Source: Cheiracanthium punctorium
Lineage: Eukaryota; Arthropoda; Arachnida; Araneae; Cheiracanthiidae
NCBI GenBank assembly: GCA_038373885.1
Contig: JAWZYV010016543.1
Span: 1-64,000, forward strand
Length of the DNA: 64,000 nucleotides
Direction of reading: 5' to 3'
This document shows, in pieces, positions 21,570 through 30,394 of the stretch. Made by a program: the position numbers and the translations under genes. A model generated the notes under the pieces. It ran no database searches and had not been told where the DNA came from. It was given only the letters and a program-made list of their open reading frames with translations. Position 1 is the stretch's first letter. Every line of letters begins with the position of its first letter.

Positions 21570-22347
21570 TAAGGTGACCACACGTCCCGTTTTTAGGCGG
21601 CTTGTCCCGTTGTCCTCAAGCACAGCTTCGGGACTCCGCAATGTCCCGTTTTTAGAAAGAGAGCAACCTGCGGTAACGATTTCAATAAAGGCCGCTAAAA
21701 ATCTAAAATCATCCGACGGCAGTGTCTGTAAAAAAAAAAAAAAAAAAAAAAACCTAACCTCCCTCCCTCCCCTCTCGAGCCGCAAAGAAAACAATGGGGG
21801 ATGCATTATTTTTGTGTTTGTTCTTTTTTTGTCAACTATTTCAATTTATTTAATTTTTACTTCTTTTTTTTTTAAAGTCGTGTTCCTCTATTGCTTATCC
21901 CCCCCCATCTCCACTTTATTCTACACTTTCACTCAGGTTCTCTAAGATTTTTTTTTCCCTTCCGAATGACAACTTCCTTTTTCCCGTGTGTCCTTTTGTT
22001 TACATTTCTCACTTTCTTACCTTCCTGCCTTGTGTCGCATGGTGTATTTGAAGTCGAAGAAGGGCCTACCCCTTGTACCACCCGTAAACGTACGTCTTGC
22101 ACTATTTTTTATAGTATATGCGTGTTTAAGCAAAGATTTCTTTTATATTTTATTTTGAAATTAACATCAGCACAAGCTTTTTTGCACGTTCTCTTAACAA
22201 CTAAAAGATACCCAGACTGAAATTCAGTCTCTCTACACTATTACCTTAAAAACAGCAGATGTCCCGTTTTGAGGAAGAAAATATATACACTATTGCCAAA
22301 AAGTAGATGATGTCCCGTTTTGAAGGAAAAAATAAATGGCCACGTTA
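21570..22347. mobile_element. hAT-type element with TGTCCCGTTTT subterminal repeats
   Basis: GCTATAGA flanks both sides (21562-21569 and 22348-22355). Ends read TAAGGTGACCACACG and, in reverse complement, TAACGTGGCCATTTA. CGTCCCGTTTT or TGTCCCGTTTT occurs at both ends (near 21583, 21642, 22259 and 22310). Open frames at 21523-21945 and 21891-22220 have no known motif and are low complexity. It is nested in the 7.8 kb hAT. Confidence 0.8.
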
Positions 22348-22538
22348 GCTATAGAACATGCAGCGTTATAAGATTAAGATTATAAGACCCCCCTCAATTT
22401 GGAGCCTCATCAGAAAGTGGGGGACTTCTGAATATTGGCACACCTTGGAAACTACTACAGACTGCCGAGAGGACTTTCGGAACTACGGATTTAACGTGCA
22501 CGTACGGCGCGCGGTCTTTTGTGGTACGCCGGTATCGA

Positions 22539-24378
22539 TTGGTTGGTTGGTTGGTTGGTGTTTATTGGCACAAGGTCCAAAAAGGACATGCTGCGCCAGA
22601 CAAGGAGTAAAAATCATATCAGAAAGTATACAGATAAAAGGTACCACAAAAATCTAGTAAAAACTAAAATGTAAAGCCTAAAAAGGTGAAAAGTAAAAAG
22701 TGTTAAAAGTAGATAAAAAGTGAAACAAAGACATCTGGATGGGGGTTCCCATCCAGATACCAGTCAGACAGAAAGGGACACGTTACACTGAATAAAAAAT
22801 ATTGATCCGTCTTAGAAAAGTAAATAGATTCCGATGTGGGGTTTCACCCAGAATTTCGTCTAGTTTAGGATGAGAACAGTTAAAAAGTATTTGATAAAAA
22901 CTATTAAAAGCAGTGCACGACATTAAAAGATGACGAATGGTGAGGTGAGTATGACAGTGAGGGCACTCCGGGGCGGGTTCGCCCAAAAGTAAGTGCTTAT
23001 GAGTAATTCGCGTATGTCCGATGCGAAGACGTGCCAAGATGACATCTAGCCTGCGATAGGGATGAGACGACCAGGGTACGAGAGTTGGGCGGATAGAACG
23101 AAGTTTGTTCCCCGTTTCATTGTCCCATTTATCGGCCCATATGCCATTTACAATGCTGGAGATGCTGGACTTTATGTCACTGTAGGATGGAGTGCCAGTG
23201 TACGGGAGGGTCGCATGCTTCGCTAGTGTGTCCGCTTTTTCATTTCCCGGGATCCCGATGTGACTGGGTACCCAACAGAGGAGAACACTGTATCCGCGGT
23301 TTATAAGCTGATCATACTTGTGTAAAACTTTATGCATATAGTTATGTGTTAGGGAGCCGGATTTCAGATTTTCTAGAACACTAAGGGAGTCAGAGTAGAT
23401 GATAAAATTCTTTGTGTTCGTTCTCGAGATGTACAGAAGGCTTTCGTATATGGCAAGTAATTCGGCAGTAAAGATGGAGCAAAAGGGAGGTAGAGTATAG
23501 CTACCAGTATGATTTTTACCCACGAAGGCAAAACCGACGTGATTCCCAGTTTTGGAGCCATCAGTGTATAATTTTTCATATTTGTCATATTTGTTGTTGT
23601 GATCGGAGAACAACTGTTGGTAGACTTTAGGATCAGTATCCTGCTTTGCAAAGCCTTCGAAAGGTTGTAGGTAAGGTATCTGCAATATGTTCCATGGTGG
23701 GGTTTCATGAAAAGAGCATATAGAGACTTTTACATCCTCCAATTGGGTACCGACAAGACTCCTACGAATCCTTAGTCCAAAGGGGGGAGTACAGATGGGA
23801 CGATTTGCATAAAAACGGTCAAGATGAGTATCTATAAAAGAATTCTTTAATGGATGTGAAGGATGAGAAAGAATACGAAAGTATGTGTTTAATGAGAGCT
23901 TATGACGGATGAGGGTGAGAGATGGCTCGTGGCAGGTGACGTAAAGACTATGTACAGGTGATGTTCTAAAAGCACCAGAGCAAATGCGGAGTGCAGCATG
24001 ATGCACAGGGTCAAGTTTTTTTAACACTGATTTGCAAGCTGACCCATACGCGCAACTTGCATAGTCCATTTTTGAACGTATGACAGCACGATAAATCCGT
24101 AACAGAGCGTCACGGTCAGCCCCCCAAGAGGTGTTGGTTAAAACCTTTAAAATATTAAGCTTTTTCTCGCATTTACTGCGAATGTCAGAAATATGATTAG
24201 CAAAAGTTAGTTTTTTGTCGAAATTTAATCCTAAAAATTTGACAGAGTCCTTCACAACAATGTTATTATTACCCAGATAAAGTTCTGGGTCGGGGTGGAT
24301 CCCGCGTTTCCGGCAAAAATGGGTGCATACGGTTTTTTCAGCAGATAAAGTGAAACCATTTGTGTCACACCATTTTCT
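22539..24378 (-). mobile_element. 5'-truncated LINE (Jockey/I group) with RNase H
   Basis: CCGGTATCGA is present on both sides (22529-22538 and 24379-24388), a 10-bp target duplication. The 3' end, read on the minus strand, is TTGGACCTTGTGCCAATAAA followed by (AACC)n, a simple-repeat tail instead of poly-A. The 5' truncation removes the endonuclease and most of the RT domain. A second copy of the 3' end lies at 27977-28232. Confidence 0.9.
22783..24378 (-). CDS. LINE ORF2 C-terminal part: RT thumb, RNase H, CCHC
   Basis: The open frame (537 codons if counted from a TTG at 24396) has its first six codons in the SINE, so LINE sequence starts about residue 7. No YxDD remains; the RT part starts at WCDTNGFTLSAEKT. 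RNase H follows with Asp279 (YTDGSK), Glu312 (TAELLAIYES), Asp336 (YSDSLSV) and Asp389 (NEKADTLAKHA), so all four catalytic residues are kept. C478-x2-C481, His489 and Cys494 form a C-terminal CCHC-like knuckle. In this family RNase H removes RNA during target-primed reverse transcription. No internal stop is seen, suggesting a recent insertion; autonomy is lost through truncation. Confidence 0.9.
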   Translation of the reverse strand, partial: RKWCDTNGFTLSAEKTVCTHFCRKRGIHPDPELYLGNNNIVVKDSVKFLGLNFDKKLTFANHISDIRSKCEKKLNILKVLTNTSWGADRDALLRIYRAVIRSKMDYASCAYGSACKSVLKKLDPVHHAALRICSGAFRTSPVHSLYVTCHEPSLTLIRHKLSLNTYFRILSHPSHPLKNSFIDTHLDRFYANRPICTPPFGLRIRRSLVGTQLEDVKVSICSFHETPPWNILQIPYLQPFEGFAKQDTDPKVYQQLFSDHNNKYDKYEKLYTDGSKTGNHVGFAFVGKNHTGSYTLPPFCSIFTAELLAIYESLLYISRTNTKNFIIYSDSLSVLENLKSGSLTHNYMHKVLHKYDQLINRGYSVLLCWVPSHIGIPGNEKADTLAKHATLPYTGTPSYSDIKSSISSIVNGIWADKWDNETGNKLRSIRPTLVPWSSHPYRRLDVILARLRIGHTRITHKHLLLGEPAPECPHCHTHLTIRHLLMSCTAFNSFYQILFNCSHPKLDEILGETPHRNLFTFLRRINIFYSV

Positions 24379-24440
24379 CCGGTATCGAACCCACAACCTT
24401 CCGGTTACGAGTCCAACGCCTTAACCACTGGGATATCACT

Positions 24441-26260
24441 AGAAAAACTCTATTCAAACATTCTGTGATAAAGCTGATTTTACTCCCCCCTCTTCTGCGT
24501 GCGCTCTTCGAAAGGACTATCCCCGTAACACACTCGCTGCGACTTTATTGCTTAAAAAACCGATTGAAAGAGCTGCGAACTCAGGAAACTGGAGCGATAC
24601 AAAAAACTTAAGCCCGAAGCATCCCACAGCTGTAATTCATAGGGGCGCAGAAATGGCTAAATTAAACATTTTTGTTAAAGGAGGGCGCCAAAATCAAACG
24701 CGTTTCCCTTTTTACCAAGGCGATATAAACTTCCTGAAAGTAATTTTTTACTCATTTCTTATCAAATGACTTAAACGATTCTTTGTCGCCCTACACATTC
24801 CGATTGATCATAGGTGCACTAATGGAGTGGAATCTTACTCTGTAACTTTTAGCATGATCTTTCGGAATTTCATAGCGTGAAGGAATTTGGTTTATTTATC
24901 ATCTTTAAAATGTCTCTCATATCTCCCCGTTAAAATTTTCTATCTGCGCTCCTGAGCTTAGTTCCCAGTAAATGGACTCTTGCTGTTCTATGGACACATT
25001 TATGTTTTTTACTCTAGCAGATTAGAAAAACTCTATTTAAACATCCTGCGATAAAGTTGATTTTACGCCCCCCTCCTCTGCTTGCGCCCCTAGAAAGGGC
25101 TATCCCCGCAACACTCTCGCTGCGACTCTGCTTAAAAAACCGATTGCAGGAGCTTCGAACTCAGGAAACTGAAGCCTTCTTCAGTTGTAATTCACAAGGG
25201 CGCAAAAGTGGCGAAATGAAAAATTTTTGTTTAATAAGAGGCGTCAAAATCTGTCACATTTCCCTTTTGCCAACGCGATATAAAACACTTATGGCTGAAA
25301 TATCCCACAGCTGCAAAAATTTGTTTTTTAATTTATTTTTCAGTTCTTGTCAAATGGCTTAGACGATTTCTTTGTCTCCCTCACTCTAGAATAAATTCTG
25401 ATGAATCACGGCGTACTAAGGGAGTGAAAACTGAAATATACCGTGTTTACTCGAGTAATAGTCGTCCATTTCTGTCAATTTTTCATGTGAAAATGTAGGT
25501 GCGACTATTATGCGGGGAAAATCTACTACATAATATTGTAACTATAAAGTTATTTTTTCTGCTTCAGAACGGGGGTGCGACTATTATGCGAGGGAGGCTA
25601 TTACACGAGTAAACACGGCATCTTCCTTTGAAACTTTTTTTAGCATGATCTTTTGAAATTTTATACTGTTTATTACTGTTATTTCGTTTATTTGCGCTCT
25701 GAAAAATCTGTTCCTCTTGGAGTGATATATCTGTTTCATTTGGAAACAGGAGTATAGCCCGATCTAGCAGAACCGTCCAAATTTTGCTCCCCCACCCTTT
25801 TTTGCAGACTTCATAATTTTTCAGCCCCGGGAATCAGAGGCGGCATTTCAATTTTTCATTTAGGGGTGCAAGATTTGATGTATTAAAATCCAGAATGTGA
25901 AATAAATAAAATGTTCTTTTTTTAATTTGGGGGGAGGGGGGTGCGACTGCGCTCCCTATTATCAGCACTTGCCCAGAATCATTATACTAATAAAATCCTG
26001 TCTTTTCCTCGCCTCTACAGATGTGCTGTATTGAAAAGAGAAACACTAATAAGAAAAAAAACTATATAAACCTATGTGATCCTTCGGATTTTGCGCCCCT
26101 TCTTCTGTTTGCGCCCTATTACTGTTACGGCCCTGTTTGGAAAACCGATTCTAGAAGCTGAAAAACCTTAGGAAGTATCCCAGAACTTTAATTCACCGGG
26201 GCGCAGGAGTAGCTAAAAATAATACTTTTGTAAAGAGGGGCGTTAAAATCACGTTCATTT
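24441..26260. repeat. Three diverged tandem units inside the large hAT
   Basis: Units start near 24441, 25026 and about 26065. Shared text includes AGAAAAACTCTATT, GATTTTACGCCCCCCTC, AAAAACCGATT, CTCAGGAAACTG and GGGCGC-AAA-TGGC. GATTTTACGCCCC also occurs just inside the left TIR (about 19025), so the units look like duplicated subterminal sequence. Confidence 0.7.
25440..25618. mobile_element. MITE with ACCGTGTTTACTCG ends, second member
   Basis: ACCGTGTTTACTCGAGTAAT at left and CACGAGTAAACACGG at right are inverted; internal GTGCGACTATTATGCG occurs twice. Same family as 6386-6771. It sits within the second tandem unit of the large hAT. Confidence 0.75.
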
Positions 26261-26983
26261 TCTTTTTCCGCTAACTTGATTTAAAAAACAAAACAAAAAC
26301 AAAACTAGATTTTATCTGGCTTTGTTCAAAATTTATTATAGCTTGTCCTTTTATATTTTTTGCGGCATTTCTTTTGAAGTATATCAGAAAGGAAGGTAAC
26401 TCGAGAAACCATTTCTTTAAACATCCGGATAAGATAAGCTCAAAATAATTATAGAAGGTAATGAATCAACAGGTTCAAAGACCACCCCTTCGGAAGATCC
26501 ATCTGCGGAAGAGGGCAATTTAGCATACCCTGGAGGTGGAGGCCTGGACACTGAGTGGACATCTGTTTCCCATGAATGAAAAAAGAAGCGATCAAAGAAC
26601 GCTTCCTGACAATACACAGCGACAACTTTAGAAGTGTTTAAAAGTATTTGTGACAATAATACTGTTTAAAAGCTTGATAATATTATGAAAACAGTCAGTG
26701 CGCCCATCTCAATGATAAAAAAAAAAAAAAAGGAAAATGTTTGGAAACACGAAAAAAAGTGAAATTTGGCGCCCCTCGATTGAAACTCACGCCTTAAACC
26801 GGCCCTGTTCAAATGTATAACTTTCTTAGGAAAACCTAATAACAAGAGTCTTTTAAGGAAGTCGGAAGGCTTATCACTGCTCCCAGACCTACTGAAATTT
26901 TGCAGGAACATATGAAGATTTGATGGGCGGGTGGGGGGGGGGGTTGGCACATATTTAATTTAAGAGAGAGAATAGGGAGTTTT
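26261..26983. other. Right end of the large hAT and its flank
   Basis: No gene. The right TIR ends at 26807. Repeat X continues from 26808 (TTAGGAAAACCTAATAACAA). Confidence 0.5.
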
Positions 26984-27320
26984 AAATTTTGAAACAAATG
27001 TTTGTTTAAAAGATTTTGAAATGAAGTCTTGTGCCCCCCTGACTATAGAGCTATGATTCATATGTATTATACGCTTATAGCAATACCTACTAATCAATAA
27101 AATAAAAGTTTTTTTTTTTAATTTTCAAACAAATGTTTATTTAACAAATTTTTTGAGACGAAGTTGGAGGGGACACGTGACCCCTTGTGCCCTCCCTCGC
27201 GGTGTGCCCCCCCTCGCTTTTCCTATGGCTCATATGTTATATGCTTAGAAAAACCTAATAGCAATAGCTTTCTCAGAGGTTTACCACTCAGACTTGCTGA
27301 ACTGAAAATTTACCCCTTTA
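26984..27320 (+). repeat. Repeat X, two further copies (about 26990-27100 and 27126-27320)
   Basis: 27126-27320 shares TTTTTTGAGACGAAGTTGG, GGGGACACGTG, TCCTATGG, TTAGAAAAACCTAATAGCAA and AGACTTGCTGAA with the sequence flanking the large hAT at 18900-18983 and 26808-26900. It therefore shows the locus structure without the hAT. Confidence 0.8.
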
Positions 27321-27489
27321 CTCCAAAACAAAAGAAATTTGGACATTTGGAAGATCCAATTACCTTTCTCGTGTACATTACAAAACAAAGAATGTTTATG
27401 TCCGGTATTTAGTAAAAGTTAATCATATGGGCGTTTTTACCGTTCGCTTTTTTCTGCCTTATTCCTTATTTCTGTTATCTCTGGAATCT

Positions 27490-27740
27490 ATTTTCAGTCA
27501 TCTCTGATCGGATCCACTCCTTTCTGCCAAATGGATCCGGAGTCGTTCCTCTCGGTCATCTCTGTCCGGGTGCACTTCTTTCTGCCAAATGGATCCGAAG
27601 TCGTTCCTCTCGGTCTGGACCCGTTCCTTTTCCTTGGAGCGGATCCAAAAGGACCGGGTCCGAAGGAGTCGGTCCTTCAGAGGAGCAGATCCGTACGGAC
27701 CGGATCCTCAAAAGGACCGACTTTACCCACCACTAGATAA
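27490..27740. repeat. GGATCC-rich tandem duplication
   Basis: A 58-bp unit beginning TTTCTGCCAAATGGATCCG is present at 27521 and 27579, followed by inverted GGATCC, GGACCG and CGGTCC motifs up to CCCACCACTAG. It resembles the subterminal region of a hAT-like element but neither TIR pair nor TSD was found. Overlapping frames here are repeat artefacts. Confidence 0.55.
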
Positions 27741-27976
27741 CAAGTCGATGTTTCTCCTCCCGAGCTTCATGAGTGCAACTCGTTTGGCGTTTACGAATGC
27801 GGCCATTGTTATCCATTCCTGGATACTTTTAGCTTTGATTTTAGGCACATTTTCTCCGGCAGAGTTGGCAACAGTGATACAGTTGGGTAAAAGCGACAAA
27901 TCGGCGAAAATTTACTCGTACGGAAAATCCCATAGGAGAAACTGGTTTCCGGACAGCCTGTATTTATCCCAGTGAG
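27741..27976. other. Unassigned interval
   Basis: An open frame (+) runs through to 27975 but shows no motif I recognise, and its start lies in the GGATCC repeats. Confidence 0.4.
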
Positions 27977-28232
27977 CCATGTCCTGACATATGTCTGGAT
28001 GAGAGCTCCCATCTAGACGACTCTTTTTTTTATCTACATTTTACCTATCTGCAATTCGCTTTTATCGTTTTTAGCTTTTATGGATTTTAGCTCTGCTTGT
28101 TTTATACAACACCTTTTACCTGTAAAAGCCTTGTTATTAATATTTTACACCTTGTATTTGATATTTTACACACTGTCTGGTGCAGCATGTCTTTTTTGGA
28201 CCTTGTGCCATTTAACATCAACCAACCAACCA
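27977..28232 (+). mobile_element. LINE 3' end (same family as 22539-24378)
   Basis: Matches the 3' untranslated part of the LINE: ATGTCTGGATG, TTTTTATCTACATTTTA, TGGTGCAGCATGTC, TTTGGACCTTGTGCCATTTA, then AACCAACCAACC. Heavily 5'-truncated. Confidence 0.85.
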
Positions 28233-28243
28233 TCAAAACTTCT

Positions 28244-28350
28244 ATAAAAACACAAGCGTCTAGATAGTGGAAACAATCCTGCTTCTCATCTCTTTCCTTC
28301 CCAGTGCGCATTCTGTGTCGCGCAAGATGTCAAAGGTGGGGGTGGAACAG
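28244..28350 (+). repeat. Repeat Y, left half (continues after 29530)
   Basis: CTATAAAAACACAAGCGTCT, AGATAGTGGAAA, TCTCATCTCTTTCCTTCCCA, GTGCGCATTCTGTGTCGCGC and GATGTCAAAGGTGGG are repeated in inverted orientation at 36565-36700, where no insertion interrupts them. Confidence 0.9.
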
Positions 28351-29530
28351 ACGAGAGGCTGGGCAGGCCGGATTAAAGTGCTCTCTGGCGATTTGGCGTG
28401 CATCCTTTGGCAAGAGTCGTTTCTCCCGCTGTTACACACTGCACGCTAGGGGTTGCCCCCCGCATGAAATTTTATCTCGCAGCTATGACAATGTTTTGAC
28501 TGGTGTTGATAAATGATTTTTAAGAGATATTAAACTTTAAAATTGGAACACATTTTAAGAAAGGCTGATCTATGCAAACGAAATAGTTTTTCTGCTCTTT
28601 TCGATTTATAAATAGAGCGCTCGGCTCAACGTTGCCTTACGCTGAGGCCTGTGGGGTGATTATGGATTGATGCAATTTATGGAATCTGCATCAGTTATGT
28701 TTCATCAATTTTTCATTTCAAATAATTGCATTGCTTCCGCACTTTAGCATTGAAAGACTAAAGTTAGGAAGTAACGCTGGACGCATAAGGGGACTAGTAA
28801 ATTTAAACATCCTAACTATCCTAATTTAAACATTGTAAAGTAGAGAGCCTGCGGGTCATGACTTGTAAAGTTCATTTGCATGTAAACTACATCTATTTTC
28901 ATTTGTGTATTACATGAAGTCTGCTTTTAAAAAAATTACAAGCAAAAAATATTCACTAGAAAAGTGTGTTTAAAATATCGGTTTTCCATCCTCTAAACCT
29001 AGCTGTGGGAATTTTCGATTTGAATAGAACGACCCCAGAATTTCTAACATTAAGATACTGTATAGGATAATTTAGGATTTTGTTTGTTTAAAAAGAAACA
29101 TACAAAATATAACAATTTTAAAAGCCAAAGTAAGGGGGAAATAAGAACGAATGAATTTTAAAAGAACAGATAATTAAGACAAAAAAATTATACTGCAATA
29201 TATGGGATCTGCATCAATTATATTTCATCAATTCATTTCAAATGATGCTTTTTAACTGTCCACTGTTTCTTTTTTATTTCCGTAACATATTACCTTCAAA
29301 TCTAAAATTGTAATTTTAGACAGCAATTTTAAATGCATTAAAATATATATTTAGAACAATTAATCAACAAAAAAAAAATATATATATATTGCTGTTTTTC
29401 GCGGATCAACTTGCGGTGCGGGCGGCAACCCCTAGCGTGGAGTGTATAACAGCGGGAGAAACGACTCGTGCCAAAGGATGCACGCCAAATCGCCAGAGAG
29501 CACTTTAATTCGGCCTGCCCAGCCTCTCGT
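28351..29530. mobile_element. Mutator-like (MULE-type) non-autonomous element, 1180 bp
   Basis: Terminal inverted repeats of about 115 bp (28351-28465 and 29416-29530) start ACGAGAGGCTGGGCAGGCCG on both ends, with only a handful of mismatches. A 9-bp TSD, GTGGAACAG, lies at 28342-28350 and 29531-29539. Long TIRs plus 9-bp TSD fit the Mutator superfamily. The 950-bp interior is AT-rich and has no transposase. The inverted paralogue at 36565-36700 shows the unoccupied target. Confidence 0.85.
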
Positions 29531-29539
29531 GTGGAACAG

Positions 29540-29763
29540 AAGAGGGTAGAGGAGAAACTTCTAGGCTTCTCGAAGAGCTGAAGATCGGTTGATATCGTTA
29601 CTCGTTACTCGATCCGAAGCTGTTTCGGATCGAGCAGCTTCGAACTTCGAATACAGACTTCCAGGCGAGGCGAACTAGGGGGGAAACGGGTTCCAGTAAT
29701 CGAGTACTAATATCTTCTGTTTGTTATTGGATATCGGATCGCTGTTTCAAGGGGGAAAATGAC
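29540..29763. repeat. Repeat Y continuation and satellite-like units
   Basis: AAGAGGGTAGAGG continues repeat Y. Then TTCGAACTTCGAATACA, CGCTGTTTCAAGGG and GATATCGGAT match sequence beyond the next hAT at 33240-33400, so the hAT below split a tandem-repeat tract. Confidence 0.65.
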
Positions 29764-29930
29764 TTTTGAGTCAGTGGCGGCTCGTGATGAAAAAAATAGG
29801 TGAAGAGCTTGATACCAAAATATTATGAAAAACACCTGATGCAGCCATTAAGCATACTAATTAGGCGGTGGCACAGCCTTTCTGCGGAAAGAAATTTTTA
29901 ATCTTTTAGCGATCCTATAATATGTCGTCC

Positions 29931-30150
29931 GATCAGTGGCCTACCCCATAACACTTTGAAGACGGAAGTGCCTGGTTCAGAACCAGGTCACGTCCGCCGA
30001 CCTAATCGTTCTGAGTTTTCCATGGTTTCCTCCGAAACTTAGCGTAAACACGGGTTAGGACCCGTAGAAAGACCCCTACGAAGGGCATCCCACCCATAGG
30101 CCTATAGATCTCTTGTGTAGATAATTGACCTTAATCCCACAACAACAACC
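29931..30150 (+). mobile_element. tRNA-derived SINE, about 220 bp
   Basis: It opens GATCAGTGGCCTACCCC, with B-box-like GGTTCAGAACC at 29973-29983, and a body shared with 20081-20221 (CATGGTTTCC, ACACGGGTTAGGACCC, GAAGGGCATCCCACCC, CTTAATCCCAC). It ends in (CAA)n. Its partner LINE is not evident. Confidence 0.75.
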
Positions 30151-30394
30151 TTTTAAATGTCCTTTGGAAATTATGTGTACCCCCTCTCTCCATAATATTC
30201 AAAGATTATTAATCATTGTAAGAAAAGCATAAAAATTTTGCCTGTCCAGGCAATCATTAATAAATGCATAAGCATATTTCATCTAGGTTTATTATTTAAT
30301 TTCTAATTCTGAAAAAGAAAAAAAAAAACCTGTCTTCTTCCCTTATAAATAAATTGACATGTGCTCTCCTGATCAGTAAAAAATGCAAACTTAC

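Larger units (their letters stand above)
22357..24440 (-). mobile_element. tRNA-derived SINE, split by a LINE
   Basis: The minus strand starts at 24440 with AGTGATATCCCAGTGGTTAA, an A-box-bearing tRNA-Thr-like head with CGT in the anticodon position, then the B box GGTTCGATACC (24391-24381). The SINE continues on the far side of the LINE (22528 down to about 22357). Anticodon and T stems are mismatched, so it is not a working tRNA gene. The 3' boundary on the left is approximate. Confidence 0.65.
18984..26807 (-). mobile_element. Large hAT element, 7.8 kb, non-autonomous, with nested insertions
   Basis: TTCAAATG is found at 18976-18983 and again at 26808-26815, an exact 8-bp TSD. The ends CAGGGCCGGTTTTAGGC and, in reverse complement, CAGGGCCGGTTTAAGGC differ by one base. 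Repeat X at 27126-27320 gives a paralogous unoccupied site (TATGGCTCATATGTTATATG). Reading on the minus strand it has three tandem leader-like units (24441-26260) and three tandem copies of an N-terminal exon (21079-19452), but no catalytic domain. Inside it are a hAT-type element, a SINE interrupted by a LINE, a second SINE and a MITE. Confidence 0.85.

Noticed and set aside
24379..24440. A tRNA-Thr(CGT) gene
   Set aside because: A and B boxes are present, but the anticodon and T stems are mismatched and the acceptor stem is missing, so it is a SINE head.
27531..27975. Frames with repeated MDP(E/K)SFLSV
   Set aside because: The repeated start comes from a 58-bp GGATCC-rich tandem duplication.
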